This document shows positions 1 through 11,400 of a stretch of DNA of 64,000 nt, in pieces. Origin of the DNA: Linderina pennispora (lineage: Eukaryota > Kickxellomycota > Kickxellomycetes > Kickxellales > Kickxellaceae); the NCBI RefSeq assembly GCF_002104995.1, contig NW_024468264.1, positions 186,001 to 250,000 of the forward strand. Direction: 5' to 3'. The number at the start of each line of letters is the position of its first letter. Position 1 is the first letter of the stretch. The notes under the pieces are model-generated. The model was given only the letters and a program-made list of their open reading frames with translations. It had not been told where the DNA came from and did no database searches. Made by a program: the position numbers and the translations under genes.

Positions 1-1607
1 TCGCTGGCCAGGGTAGCCGAGGACGCATTGCGGTCCTCGCCAATTAGAGCCTGAGCGTTGGTGTTGCTATCCTTTGTCACATTCTTGTATGAGGAGACCT
101 GACGCATGCAGCGGTCGACCTCGTGCTGGAAATCAGCACTGACGCAAATATACGTCTGGCCGATGGCTGCCATAGTGACGCCGATGCTCAACCCGACCCA
201 CAGCCCAATAATGCCAAGCTTCCAGGGGCCGTAGGCAAAGTAGATGCTGAGTGGGAATCCGATCAGGTAGAAGCACGGGAAGTTGATCCAGGCACCGTGG
301 CGCTGGCGGCCCAGGCTGCGCAGAGAGCCGCCGGTGACTGCGTTCACGGCGTCGGAGATCTGGAAGAGGGCGCTAACTGGCATGATCAGTGCCACGCACG
401 CGATGACATCGGGGTCGGTCGAGTAGATCTTGCCCCACCACGACGCGGTGACAAGGAAAAGCAGCGAGTTGAGTGCGCCGGCAAAAGCACCTAGCGATAG
501 GCCGACGTTCGAAGCGACCATCGACCGGCGAGCACGGGCCTGGCCCAAGAGATTGCCGACCTGGTTGCTCAGCGCTGTGCCCAGGCCACCCGGAATCTGG
601 TATGACAGGGTGCAGGTGTTGAGCACAATCGACTGCGCAGCCAGCGGCACACTGCCCAGGTAGCTAGCAGCGATGGTCATTCCCTCCCAGCATAGCCAGT
701 CGCTGCAGATCATCACCACCGACGGGATGGCAAGACGGTAGTACTGGCGCATAGCCATGAAGGGCTTCCACGACCAACCGCCCCACGCCTGGCGGGCATC
801 GCACAGGTAAGTATAGGCGAGAATACCAAAGAACATGAGCCAGCAGGTCACGACGTTGGCGGCAGCCGCACCCAGGAATCCGAAGCCGACCGTCGGCGAC
901 CACACAAACAGGTAGTTGTTAACCATATGAATCGGCATCACCACCATCAGAATGAGGGTGCTGGCCCGCATGTGCCGCTGGGCCTGCAGGAACCGCTTGA
1001 TGCACTCGAACACGATCCACGGCAGCGATGCCAGCATCTGGATGCGCACGTACTGCCCACACAGCCTCGCAATCTCGGGTTCCTGGTTCAGGGCAAGCAG
1101 TAGCCACTCCATGTTGAACAGCAGCGGCAGCACCATCAGGTAGTGTGCCAGCACTGCAATGATTCCGCGCTGCAGGTGGAATCCAACCAAAGTGCGGTCC
1201 TTGGATGCGGTGAACGCAGTTGAGCAGAACGTATCGAGTGCCGCTGCCAAGCCAACCGACGGCCCGTTGATAAGCATAACCACAGTCATGTTTCCGAGCG
1301 ACGCAGCCGACAGTTCGTTCGAGCCCAGGTGGCCTAGCGACACGATGTTGGCGAAGCCAATGCTGAACTGCAACAGCGACGAGAGCGCTACTGGGATGCT
1401 CGACACGACCATCGTCCTGGCTTCCTGCTTGGCCATGACGCTGAGGCTGACAGAGTCCTGCTCGATGAATTCATTGTACAGTGTGGTGGTCGAGTCGTTG
1501 GTGGTCAGGGCGCCGGAGGACTCGATGATGGCATCGCTTGTGGGTGCAAGCAGCGGCGTGTACTCGCTGGAGATGGCTGCACCGGGCGGTGCGCTCTGCT
1601 CAGTCAT
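1..1607 (-). CDS. MATE-family multidrug/toxin exporter, copy 1 (3' end cut by window edge)
   Basis: An open frame starts at the ATG at 1607-1605 and runs off the left edge, giving 535 codons without a stop. The protein has the two-fold MATE layout: a short polar N-terminus ending in an EFIEQDSVSL-like stretch, then about 12 hydrophobic segments. Family-typical stretches include LDTFCSTAFTASKD in the first half and QVGNLLGQARARR in the second. MATE proteins export organic cations or drugs by proton or sodium antiport across the plasma or vacuolar membrane; the substrate here cannot be read. It is closest to copy 2 next door: both share the start region, FHLQRGIIAV and IKRFLQAQ. Only a few C-terminal residues should be missing, because the last visible residues align with the tail of copy 2. 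A TATAAAA lies about 200 bp upstream. Confidence 0.9.
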   Translation of the reverse strand, partial: MTEQSAPPGAAISSEYTPLLAPTSDAIIESSGALTTNDSTTTLYNEFIEQDSVSLSVMAKQEARTMVVSSIPVALSSLLQFSIGFANIVSLGHLGSNELSAASLGNMTVVMLINGPSVGLAAALDTFCSTAFTASKDRTLVGFHLQRGIIAVLAHYLMVLPLLFNMEWLLLALNQEPEIARLCGQYVRIQMLASLPWIVFECIKRFLQAQRHMRASTLILMVVMPIHMVNNYLFVWSPTVGFGFLGAAAANVVTCWLMFFGILAYTYLCDARQAWGGWSWKPFMAMRQYYRLAIPSVVMICSDWLCWEGMTIAASYLGSVPLAAQSIVLNTCTLSYQIPGGLGTALSNQVGNLLGQARARRSMVASNVGLSLGAFAGALNSLLFLVTASWWGKIYSTDPDVIACVALIMPVSALFQISDAVNAVTGGSLRSLGRQRHGAWINFPCFYLIGFPLSIYFAYGPWKLGIIGLWVGLSIGVTMAAIGQTYICVSADFQHEVDRCMRQVSSYKNVTKDSNTNAQALIGEDRNASSATLAS

Positions 1608-2538
1608 TGCTTGTGGTATGGGGATCTACTAGTGGAAGTGTAGCACTCGCAGGAGTGTCGCTTAAATTAAGGTAAAGGATGTGTGCTGCACGCAGGGGTC
1701 ACAGGTCTGTAGGGTGGGGCAGTAGGAGTTAAGAGAAATAAAATAACACAAAATATGAGATGCAGTGGTTGTGAGCTCGGGATGTTCGTCGTAGGAGGAC
1801 GGACCTGGTTTTATACCTGTCCAGCTCATGAGCGCAGTCTCGAAAAAATCTTCTTCCGCGCCATTTCGGTGTTGGGTCGATTGGTGGGCACCAAAAAGCG
1901 AGGATCGACTTTGTAAAAAAATACTACGGCGGCCATCCTCTTCCCCGTGCCTCAAATTTTTTGGAAAAAAAAGGCGCACAGATTCACTCCCCAACACGCC
2001 TGGCAGAGGGGACTGCTGCCTGGCAACCCAGCATTCGGCTGCTAGATATGACACACGATGCCAGGTTTCGCCGGCGACATTGAGCGAGGAAAATGCCATG
2101 CTCTCGCTATAGCTGCTAGATATGCATGCGAAGCTACCGGTTCACGGCGCCTTCCATCGCCGCCGTGCCTGGTATTGTTGAACGTTCGCCAGCGCTTCTC
2201 AATTCCACAGCAATTTCCTAAGCTGCTGCGGCCAAGCACAGACTTTCAATGCATTGAGGGAACGATGGGTCATGAGGGGCCAAAGCAGGCGCTTATATTG
2301 GCGTGCCACAGCCTGCCGCTACATGCACAGGCTGCTCGCACGCATTGCGACAATGTGCGGAAGTATGTGCACCCGGCAGGAGGCGCTTTTGTTGGGCCAA
2401 GGGCAAAGCAAATGCATTTGGCAGAAAAAGGCCATATCCGCCTCTGGGCGATGCTGCTGGCACTATACAGGGAATAATCATGTTGAATTGAAACGGGGGA
2501 GGTAAAGACAAACAATGGCGAGGGATGCGTGTTCAGCG
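1608..2538. other. Intergenic region upstream of MATE copy 1
   Basis: Promoter-side region of copy 1 and 3' flank of copy 2. Apart from a TATA-like box near 1809 and some short A-tracts I see no gene, RNA or repeat. The short open frames here lack recognisable protein character. Confidence 0.6.
1809..1815 (-). promoter_or_regulatory. Candidate TATA box of MATE copy 1
   Basis: The minus strand reads TATAAAA, 202 bp upstream of the copy 1 ATG. This is position and motif evidence only. Confidence 0.4.
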
Positions 2539-4158
2539 CTAGACGCTGTTTGTTAAAGTCACAGCCGATCCTTCGCGAGCATTGTCGGCTTCCATCGGGC
2601 TGCCGGTCTGGCTCCTGATAGCGGCTGCATCCTTGTACGACGACACCTGGCGCATGCACCGCTCGACCTCGTGGTCAAAGTCAGCGCTGTAGCAGATGTA
2701 CGTCTGGCCGATACCGGCGCAGATGACGCTGATGCACATGCCGATCCAGAGACCAATGATGCCCATGTCCGGCGCACCGTACGTCAGATAGACGCCCGTC
2801 GGCAGGCCAACGAGGTAGTACGACGGGAAGTTGATGTAGGCACCAATCTTCTGGCGGCCCAGGCCGCGCAGAGCACCGCCAGTAACAGCATTCATGGCGT
2901 CAGCGATCTGGAAAATGGCGCAAATGGGCATGATCAGGGCGACACACGCAACGACATCTGGGTCGCTCGAGTAGATTTTGCCCCACCACGATGCCGTCGC
3001 CAGGCAGAACACCGAGTTGAGCACACCAGTGAAGGCGCCCAGCGACAGACCGACATTGGACGACACGTGCGAGCGGCGAGCGCGAGCCTGGCCCAAAAGA
3101 TTCCCGACTCGGTTGGTCAGCGCAATGCTCAGACCGCCAGGCGCCTGGTACATCAGCGTGCACGTGTTCAGGACGATTGACTGCCCAGCCAAGGTGGCGT
3201 TTCCAAGATAGCTGGCGCCGATCGCCATGCTCTCCCAGCACAGCCAGTCACTGCACATCATGATCACTGACGGGATGGCCAGCTTGTAGTACTGCGGCAT
3301 CGTCTTGAGCGGCTTCCACGACCATCCAGCCCACGAATACCGAGCGTCGCACCGGCACGTGTAGATGACGATGCCAAAGAACATGAGCCAGAATGTAACG
3401 ACATTGGCGGCAGCAGCACCCAGGAATCCCATACCGACCGTCGGCGACCACACAAACAGGAAGTTGTTGATGACGTGCACAGGCAGCACGGCGAGCAGGA
3501 CGATAGTGCTTGAGCGCATGTAGCCCTGCGCCTGCAGGAACCGCTTGATGCACTCAAAGTAGACCCACGGCATCGACCCGATCAACTGGATACCGACAAA
3601 CTTGCTGCACAGCTTGGTGATCGTCGGGTCCTGGTTCAGGGCCAGCAACACTGGCTCCAGCTTGAGCAGGATCGGAAGAACCAGGATGAAGTGCGCAGTC
3701 ACGGCAATGATTCCGCGCTGCAGGTGGAATCCGACCAGGGTTCTATCCTTTGATGCAGTAAATGCTGTCGAGCAGAACGTGTCCAGGGCAGAGGCAAGAC
3801 CAACTGCAGGTGCATAGATAAGCATGAACACGGTCATGTTGCCCAGCGCTGCTGCCGCCAACTCATCAGCGCCAAGGTGGCCGATCGACAGGATGTTGAT
3901 AAAGTTGAAGCTGAACTGCAGCATGTACGACAGGATGACCGGGATGCTCATGACTGCAATCGTCTGGGTCTCCTGCTTCACCATCGCCATGGTGCTGATC
4001 GTGTCCTGCTCGACGAACTCGTTGCCGGTCGGGGTCTCGATTGCGCCCGATGCCAGCAGCGCTGTGGTCTCTGTTGCGATTTCCTCATGCGTTGACAAAA
4101 GCGATGTAGACTCGGCGATGTCTGCCGTGCCCGACAGCGAGATGCTTTGGCGTGCCAT
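2539..4158 (-). CDS. MATE-family multidrug/toxin exporter, copy 2
   Basis: A complete single-exon frame of 539 aa. The N-terminal ~60 residues are polar, followed by about 12 predicted membrane segments in two homologous halves. Recognisable MATE stretches are LDTFCSTAFTASKDRT, GFHLQRGIIAV, RVGNLLGQARARRS, and the late LRGLGRQKIGAYINFP typical of fungal MATE proteins. It is expected to act as an antiporter in a cell or vacuolar membrane; its substrate is unknown. It is the second member of a same-strand array and closely resembles copy 1, which implies local duplication. The start was chosen as the first ATG in frame and agrees with the paralogs. No lesion is visible. Confidence 0.93.
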   Translation of the reverse strand: MARQSISLSGTADIAESTSLLSTHEEIATETTALLASGAIETPTGNEFVEQDTISTMAMVKQETQTIAVMSIPVILSYMLQFSFNFINILSIGHLGADELAAAALGNMTVFMLIYAPAVGLASALDTFCSTAFTASKDRTLVGFHLQRGIIAVTAHFILVLPILLKLEPVLLALNQDPTITKLCSKFVGIQLIGSMPWVYFECIKRFLQAQGYMRSSTIVLLAVLPVHVINNFLFVWSPTVGMGFLGAAAANVVTFWLMFFGIVIYTCRCDARYSWAGWSWKPLKTMPQYYKLAIPSVIMMCSDWLCWESMAIGASYLGNATLAGQSIVLNTCTLMYQAPGGLSIALTNRVGNLLGQARARRSHVSSNVGLSLGAFTGVLNSVFCLATASWWGKIYSSDPDVVACVALIMPICAIFQIADAMNAVTGGALRGLGRQKIGAYINFPSYYLVGLPTGVYLTYGAPDMGIIGLWIGMCISVICAGIGQTYICYSADFDHEVERCMRQVSSYKDAAAIRSQTGSPMEADNAREGSAVTLTNSV

Positions 4159-5222
4159 TTCGTGAGGGATGTCTGCTGTGTGGTTGTAGAGGGCTTATTG
4201 TGTGCAAGCTGATGCAGGTACGTGCCTAAAGTGGGGAGAAGTGGATGAAGACCAGCGTATTCAGTGCAGGAGGCAGCGCAGATGCCTGGGGTTCGGGACG
4301 TCAGGGGAAAGCGAAAGGGGGAGGGAGGGTCTAGCTCTCAAGCAATTACTTTGTCGCCTACCCGAAGCAATGAATCCAGAGATCGGCCGTCGATATTAAC
4401 AGACCGAATGAGGGAGGACAAACTAGAGGTACGCGAAAGAAAGAAAAAAGTACACTGTCGAAGAAAAATGGAGAACGGAGGAAAAGGTCGGAAAGAGAGA
4501 ATGCGTGTGCCTGCCATTTATACGTTGTCTGGGGCCCGCGCTCCTCCCCATCGTTAATGCCGAGCCTGCTTTAGCACGCTAGAAATATTTAGTGGAAAGG
4601 GCTTTGAGATTGTCATACAGTCCGAGTGGTGACCCCGTTCTCGGTTCCTTCCTGTTTGGGATAACTCCACAGGCAACTGATATCTCTCCACCTATCGGGA
4701 CAGCGGCGATCTCCCCAACGTCATGTCTTTGAAGCAAGAATCGGTGCTGCAGCACAGAAACCCGCTCTGGAAAAATGGCTTGCCTGGGATTGCACATAAT
4801 CGGCTGTGCGGCTCTTGCGCAAGAAGAGGTTGTGCAGGGGCTGCGGGCACTCTGCCTTGGATCCATGCACTGGGTCACGCCGAGTGTGCGAAAGTCCGAG
4901 GCGAGAAATGTCACTCAATATTGTTGGCCTGAAAATCATCAAGGCAACAAATTGCACCACTGTCGGTGCGCGGCGGGGATCATGTGAACACGCTTTCGCA
5001 GCGTGAAGCCCAATGCTTTCCCGCTCGACATTCCTGTTGGCATGGGGGGAGGCGGTGGCGACACCCTAAACACGCACCACAGGGGCACATCTATTGAGCA
5101 AGGTCAGCCATGACTGCTGCCACCTGCCTTTGACAGGTTGCTGGGATGGAATAGGGAAGATTCGAGTAAAGGGGAGCCGGAAATAAATTAAAGTTTTAGA
5201 GAGAAGTTTTTGTTTGTTCCAT
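4159..5222. other. Intergenic region between MATE copies 2 and 3
   Basis: Holds the presumed promoter of copy 2, with a TATAAAT-like box at 4516-4522, and purine-rich stretches near 4260-4500. I see no gene or repeat. Confidence 0.6.
4516..4522 (-). promoter_or_regulatory. Candidate TATA box of MATE copy 2
   Basis: TATAAAT on the minus strand, about 360 bp upstream of the copy 2 start codon. Motif evidence only. Confidence 0.35.
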
Positions 5223-6830
5223 TCACACCAACGAGCCGTAGCCTGGTGAGCGAGAGCCATTGTACTGCTCGCTATCGGAATTCGGTGCGGTAGAATCAGG
5301 CTGCGCGGTGGACGGTCCCGAGATGACCAAACGCCGGATGCAGCGCTCAACCTCCTTGTCCCAGTCGGTGCGGTAGATGATAAAGTAGAGCTGCACCACA
5401 GCCGAGATGACAGTGCCGATGCACGTGCCCCACCACAGCCCCACCACCTTCATGTCCAGCGGACCGTAGGCAAAGTACAGGCTCAGCGGCAGCCCGATCA
5501 GATTGAACGACGGCACAATGATGCACGCGCCGAGCTTCTGGCGGCCCAGCCCGCGCAGGATCGCGCCGAAGACCTGGTTCAGCCCGTTGCAGGTGAGGAA
5601 GATGCCGGCCACAGGCATCAGGTCAATAACCACCTGGGTGACCTCGGGGTCGCTGCTGTAGAGATTGCCCCACCACTCGCGCGCCAGCACAAACGACAGC
5701 GTGGTGGCAGTGCCCACAACGATGGTCATGATGGTGATGATGTGCGACGATATGCGAGCACGTCTGGCTTTGCCGGCGCCCAGCAGGTTTCCGATACGCG
5801 GGGTGGCAGTGAAGCCCATGGCGCTCGGGATCTGGCCCGACAGCGAGATGATGTTGAGGATGATTGCCTGCGCCGCCAACTGCGCTGCGCCAAAATACGA
5901 GGCTGCCAGGGACAGGCTCTCGTATGCCCACCACTCGCCGCACGTGGTGATCACAGCCGGAATCCCAAGCTTGTAGAAGGCACCCAAGCCATGCAGGCAC
6001 TCGCGCGACCACCCGCCCCAGCACTGGCGTGCATTGGCATTCATGCTGGCATACGCCCAAATGCCCAGAAACATGAGCCAGAACGTAATGGTCAGGTTCA
6101 GCGGCGCGCCAAGGTACCCGATCCCAAAGGTCGGCGACAGAATCAGCAGGTAGCTGTTGACCCAGTGGATGGGGGCCGCAACCAGGATGACGATGGTGCT
6201 GGCACGCATAATGCCCTGCGCCTGCAAGTACCGCTTCGTGCACTCGTACAGCGCCCATGGCAGCACGCCCGGCAGAAACACCAGCATGTACTCGCCGCAC
6301 AGCCTCGCAATCTCGGGGTCCTGGCCCAGCATCAGCATCAGCCATTCCATGTTCAGAAACACGATGCTGACCGGGATCAAATGCAGGACCACTGCGACCA
6401 CGCCGCGCTGGAAATGCAGCCCCACCAGGGTCTTGTCGGTTGAGGCAGTGAAGGCGCTCGAGCAGAATGTATCCATGGCCGACGCAAAGCCAAGGGCCGG
6501 CGCCAATGCAAACACACCTGAGACCATGTATGCCAGCGATGTGGCAGCCAGCTCCTTGGCGCCAATGTTGCCGATGGCAACAAAGTTTGCAAAACCAAGG
6601 CTGAACTGCAGAAAGTACGTTGCCACGATTGGAACCGACGACGCGGCGAGCCACTCAAACTCCTGTTTGGCAACTATCCGGTACGGCTTCCTTCCGCGGT
6701 ACTGCGGCTGGTACTGAGTGTATTGTGCGGCGGACTTGAGCAGAGATGTTGTCTCGTTGGTGTCTGCATCGGCTGAATCAGCCAGGGTTGCCTGCGAATC
6801 GGCACGCTGGTACTTGGTTAGAGATGACAT
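5223..6830 (-). CDS. MATE-family multidrug/toxin exporter, copy 3
   Basis: A 535-aa MATE protein. The frame is open further upstream to an ATG at 7019. I chose the ATG at 6830 because MSSLTKYQRADS begins the polar leader found in the paralogs, while the upstream 63 residues read like translated 5' leader. Two MATE halves with about 12 membrane segments are visible, with LDTFCSSAFTAS, GLHFQRGVVAV, RIGNLLGAGKARRA and LRGLGRQKLGA stretches. It is more diverged from copies 1 and 2 than they are from each other. The Helentron lies upstream of it, about 1.3 kb from the start codon. The exported substrate cannot be inferred. Confidence 0.92.
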   Translation of the reverse strand: MSSLTKYQRADSQATLADSADADTNETTSLLKSAAQYTQYQPQYRGRKPYRIVAKQEFEWLAASSVPIVATYFLQFSLGFANFVAIGNIGAKELAATSLAYMVSGVFALAPALGFASAMDTFCSSAFTASTDKTLVGLHFQRGVVAVVLHLIPVSIVFLNMEWLMLMLGQDPEIARLCGEYMLVFLPGVLPWALYECTKRYLQAQGIMRASTIVILVAAPIHWVNSYLLILSPTFGIGYLGAPLNLTITFWLMFLGIWAYASMNANARQCWGGWSRECLHGLGAFYKLGIPAVITTCGEWWAYESLSLAASYFGAAQLAAQAIILNIISLSGQIPSAMGFTATPRIGNLLGAGKARRARISSHIITIMTIVVGTATTLSFVLAREWWGNLYSSDPEVTQVVIDLMPVAGIFLTCNGLNQVFGAILRGLGRQKLGACIIVPSFNLIGLPLSLYFAYGPLDMKVVGLWWGTCIGTVISAVVQLYFIIYRTDWDKEVERCIRRLVISGPSTAQPDSTAPNSDSEQYNGSRSPGYGSLV

Positions 6831-8162
6831 TTCTGCGAGGGATGTTGATTTTGATCTGGCTGTGGATGGGCGTGATGCTTGAGGATAGGAAACGGAAAGA
6901 GGATAAAGAAAAAGAAAGATGAGAGAAAAACAACCAGAGACAGAGAACCAGACGAGGGCGTGGACGACACGAAGATGCTTGGGATGTTGCGTCGGCGGGA
7001 GGATAGTAGGACAGGGCATCTGCTTTTAAGTTGTTGGCAGACGAACAAGGCCTTAGCACCAACAAACAGGTGTCGACAATTGCCTTTTTCGCGTTCGAGA
7101 AAAGGGAGCACGGAATGGCTGGTAGGAGAAAAATATACACACGCAGACATTCCTCTGTCCTGTTGCAGCCCGGTAGAGGGTGTGAAATGATGCAGGTTGT
7201 AAAGTGGCTGCGCTGGGCGGGCACTGATGTTTCATGTCTAAAGGGGCAATGCACGAGCGTTCGGCAGCAGCGATTTAGACAGATAAAGCTCGGCAGCAGC
7301 ATCTGTTGGGTCCTGCAGCCTCCCCACCTTCCGCTTGTATTTATAAAAGATAGTCGCGTACTAACAATACATGATGCATACATCCTGCCGAGCACTGGCG
7401 TGCGTAGTTTGTCCTGGGATTTGCGTTGGGGGGTGGGGTGGCCAGAAAATGCTGTGCAGCTGAGCGCGGCCGAGGATACCCACGTTGTGATGCCTGCTTC
7501 TGCAGCACATGCATTGCCTGTTGGGCAGGTGGGAATGCACCCTCCATGCCCGATGTGCATGGCGCAATGATGAACCAAATGCTTCACCCATTCATGAACC
7601 GCCGTCTGTATATACTGGGCCAAAATACACGGAAGGAGAAGCGTGCCGCCGCTTAAGGGGTCTGCTCCCAATCACCGTGCCAGGATGCGACCGATAGTGC
7701 TCAGATGATGGTAGGGGCCGACGCGTGTCTTGTGCACCTGGGCTATAGTGCCGCACCCAAATGAGGCAACAGCCACTGCATTCCCATTCACGCCCCTGCG
7801 ATGACGACCGAAAGAGCCACAATTCCGTTTGGGTCGCGCGGTTCCTTGGATCTGATTCGTCGGCTGCTCTCCGAAGCCTACCCCTGACGAAACCCGGTCA
7901 CAGCTCATGGGAAAAATGATGCTAGGAATATGTGGCATCACTGCTGACGAATATGCCCTGGAGAGAATACCCGGATTTGGAACTGGGCCGCTCACAATTA
8001 AACCTTTATTTGCAACTCCAGCAGTTTTGTGGTTTTAAAAGCGTCATGTCATCTGCTAGATTTCCAATGTCAAACAATGTTTCGTTTGCACCCGCTTACC
8101 CCTTCGGAGCTTGGCGTCCGACTTGTGCATTCCGCTTCATTTGTTACACGTCTCGGGGGTAG
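6831..8162. other. Intergenic region between MATE copy 3 and the Helentron
   Basis: Upstream region of copy 3. It holds a TATA-like box at 7338-7345 and a pyrimidine-rich leader on the minus strand. I see no gene. The short open frames on both strands lack recognisable domains. Confidence 0.6.
7338..7345 (-). promoter_or_regulatory. Candidate TATA box of MATE copy 3
   Basis: TATAAATA on the minus strand, about 510 bp upstream of the chosen copy 3 start. The long spacing leaves room for a 5' leader or leader intron. Weak evidence. Confidence 0.3.
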
Positions 8163-8169
8163 AAAAAAA

Positions 8170-8193
8170 AAGCCGCAACGAAGGTTGCGGCTT
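8170..8193 (-). repeat. Helentron 3'-terminal hairpin (outer)
   Basis: A perfect 10-bp stem (8170-8179 with 8184-8193) closes a 4-nt loop. On the element strand it is followed at once by a T-run, so it looks like a rolling-circle termination hairpin. Its resemblance to an intrinsic terminator is structural only. Confidence 0.85.
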
Positions 8194-8196
8194 AAT

Positions 8197-8217
8197 GCGT
8201 CTCGCTTTGCGAGACGC
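8197..8217 (-). repeat. Helentron 3'-terminal hairpin (inner)
   Basis: A perfect 9-bp stem (8197-8205 with 8209-8217) with a 3-nt loop lies between the internal inverted repeat and the outer hairpin. Two strong hairpins side by side are probably part of the 3' end recognised when transposition terminates. Confidence 0.85.
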
Positions 8218-8219
8218 GA

Positions 8220-8233
8220 TTAGGCACTCCCCC
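8220..8233 (-). repeat. Helentron 3' internal copy of the asymmetric terminal inverted repeat
   Basis: TTAGGCACTCCCCC on the plus strand, the exact inverse of 14736-14749. It sits about 57 bp inside the 3' end, interior to both hairpins, which gives the asymmetric arrangement. Confidence 0.88.
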
Positions 8234-8480
8234 TTGACAATTCCCTATTGCTAATCTCATCATTATCAATTGATTGGTGAATTTTTTATAGCTGCTCTGC
8301 GTTTTGGCAGTCATGTGATAATTGTAAGCCATCTAGCTACGTTTCGTATGTATGTTTCTTCAGTCCCAATTACCTTCCACTTTCTGCTTTAGATATTCTT
8401 CTTACCTTTATAAGTAGGCTTATTTTGTTGTTGATAAATGGCCAAGCGGTGTTATAGGCTAATATTTATTATTTAAACAT

Positions 8481-11400
8481 CTAAGACAATAAAACCTCGT
8501 CGCAGAAGTTAAAGCGAAGCCAGAGCGGATAGTGGAAACTTTTTGAGACCGTGGTGTATGCACCTGCCTCTGTATTCGACAAGGTTGTAAATATGTAATC
8601 GATTCTGGTGCCAGCGCGAGTAGAATAGCTGTCGCTTGGAGTGGTCATTCGCAGGTTGTAGTTATTAAGCAATGCCTGGATCTGCCTCTGCTGCTCTCCA
8701 TTTTTGCGCAAGTCGATATTGATGTCACAAGCAAGAACATAGTGCATGGAAGTCTCGCTGAAGTATGGTGCAATTGTGCTGGTGATCTGCTCCACGCGTG
8801 TGCCAGGTGATGCATACATAGAGATGAAGCGTGTCCCCCTGATTGTTGCTGCTGCAACACTTACTGACTGGCGGCCGAATCGCTGGATCCCGGCCATTAC
8901 ACCATGGACTAATGACTGGAGACGTTCTGACACGTAACAACAAGCACCTACAGCAGATGAACCATGTGATCCTCTACTAGCCGAAGCAACCATAGTGAAG
9001 CCTGGTATCTCACATGACTGGTCCTCACACAGCCAAGTTTCTGCAAAGAGTAGCAAGTCGCTATGCATGTAAACCTTGTCGCTAGTAACCAATTGGAGAT
9101 GTGCGCGAAGGCTCTGAACATTGTGAAAGAGCAGCTGTTGACACTGACGAGGCTCACGTAGAAACCGAAATACGGGTAGTAGCTGACACTGCTGCTGTCG
9201 TGCATATTCCCTCTGCAAAGATGAATTTCTGTCAGGCGGTGAGGGTTCTCTGAAGTCGCCGATAAGGTAGAGGCCACTAGCTGACACTGCTCTAGAGAAG
9301 GCAACATACATGAGAGATCTTGTAAGGCTGCGACTGCTCCGGCCAGCTCCACCATTGTTACGATTACCCATATGGACAACCACCTTGGGATAAGTAGCGC
9401 CTTGGGATTTATGTATGGTGATAGCTTCAGCAGGAGCAAGTGGAAATTGTTCCCGAATGATTACTAGCTGTGAAGCCTCCTGCTGGCTAACTGTGACCTT
9501 AGAGCGCTCTAGGCTCACCCACTCAGGGGGAATCTGTAGGGCTTGTACCAGACCACATTCTCGCTGCCGCTTCTTTGCACCACAGCGCGGATCCGTCGGC
9601 TCTAGCCATACACGAAGAGGAATTTTCAACGAGCTGTCACGTCTGTGCATGCCATAGTCTATCTGCCGCACGATACCTGTTGCACCATTCACTAGGCCAT
9701 CGCTGGTATCGACATTTATGGTAATCATATAGCGACCACCAATACATAAGAATAAACAGGTAGGAAGACCACCAGTCTCGCGAAGTGACAGGCTCCTTAC
9801 TCTCTCAAGCGCAGCATCACGATGACCTTGGTTTCTTCCTCCAGTTGCTGTGTCTCTCGCATGGAACTCAATGGACTCTGTCCTAAGCGCCCTTAGCTGT
9901 GTATAGTTATGTGCATCAGCAGCGTCATTGCAGTAAAAGAGATGGAATGGCCGAGTGCCTTCCAATGCCACTGCAGGGACCTCTGGGAAAACACGAGCAA
10001 GGAATAGCTCCCGGTCTGGCTGCTCTAGTATGCCGACTGCAAGATTGTTAAGCGCTACTGCAAAGGGTGCATCATCTCGCTGCCGCATGATCTGTACCAG
10101 GCAGTGCACAGAGAATCTGAACCAGAGAGGGTCAGCTACAACAGTTTCGACAGTGCTGTTTGGAATACTGTAGACAGGCCTGTCCATCACTGGTGGTAGC
10201 TGATTGAAATCTCCAACAGCAATTATCGACTTACCACCAAAAGGTGCCTCACTGCCTGCAAAGTGCTGCAGGCGTGTGTGGATGTTCGTCAACATATTTA
10301 AGCCAACCATGCTTATCTCGTCAATAATAACCACTTTGAGTTCACTGAAGAGAGCACCCATGGTATTGGAGACACTAGCTGAGAGCCGCTCAGTACTGCC
10401 TCTTTGATTGACAGGTAAGCGAAATGCACCATGGATTGTTGCTGCACCAATGTTGAAAGCAGCCATGCCTGTAGGTGCACACAGAAGAACAGAAGGGCGA
10501 TCAAGGTCCCGGTGGCGGTTATTGTCATCGAAAATTCGCAACAGCATCTCCTGCAATGCTGCAATCAGTAAGCTCTTTCCAGTTCCAGCTCCACCAGTGA
10601 CAAAATAATAGAACGGGTCATCCTGTGATGTCACCATATGAACAAGGTGCATCAAGAAATCGCGCTGCTCATCATTTAGTTTGGCTACTAGAGCCTCGTA
10701 CACCCTGTCTGTCATGCGCTCAGGTTTGGGGAACTCTGCTGCTGCTGACCGTGGAACATAAAGCCCTGCTTCACCACCAACATCAACAAAATGTTCAGGG
10801 TTTTCAGGCACATAGTCACCAAGGTCATTGGTATGCCACAAGGGGGCTTCAGTATCAGGCTCACTCTCACCCTCACGATCTGCCGCCTGATCATCAGCTG
10901 CATACATCAGGCCGTCAATGTCTTCCCCATCAATCCGGTTGAATTCTTGCCAGTTCTCATATATAGAAACACTGTGCTGCACATAACAGTGTGCAATATC
11001 AGGGATATCGATGAGCTCTGTCTGCTCGTTTCGCCAGGGATGAAAGAGCATGAGCTGCGACCGGTAGTAATCTAGCTCGTCCGTTTCCCTATGATACCGG
11101 ATATACCGAAGAACTTTTGCATGCCTACGCCGCCGAATATACCCACTGCCATCGAGCAGTCTCATCTCTGCCTCTGTCATTGGTATATTCTGTTCACTGT
11201 CCTCACCCTCAGAAAGTCCATCGTCATTGACATTGTCATCTTCCATTTGCCTAAGTCTCTGCCTCTGTCTAGTAAGCCTAACCTCGTACCAGGCAGCAAA
11301 GCTAGCAAGGGTGGTATCCTCCAGCTCCACAGGCCTGTTTGTGTAGTGGTCCAGCAAATTCTTGACAAAGCATTCTGTCGAGTTGCCATCTGCCTCTGCA

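Noticed and set aside
6831-7019. 63-residue N-terminal extension of MATE copy 3 with a hydrophobic stretch
   Set aside because: The three paralogs start at the position matching 6830, and the extra part looks like translated 5' leader.
8170-8217. Hairpins plus T-run as a bacterial-type terminator or CRISPR-like repeat
   Set aside because: The context is a Helentron 3' end in a fungal genome; the hairpins are different from each other and not an array.
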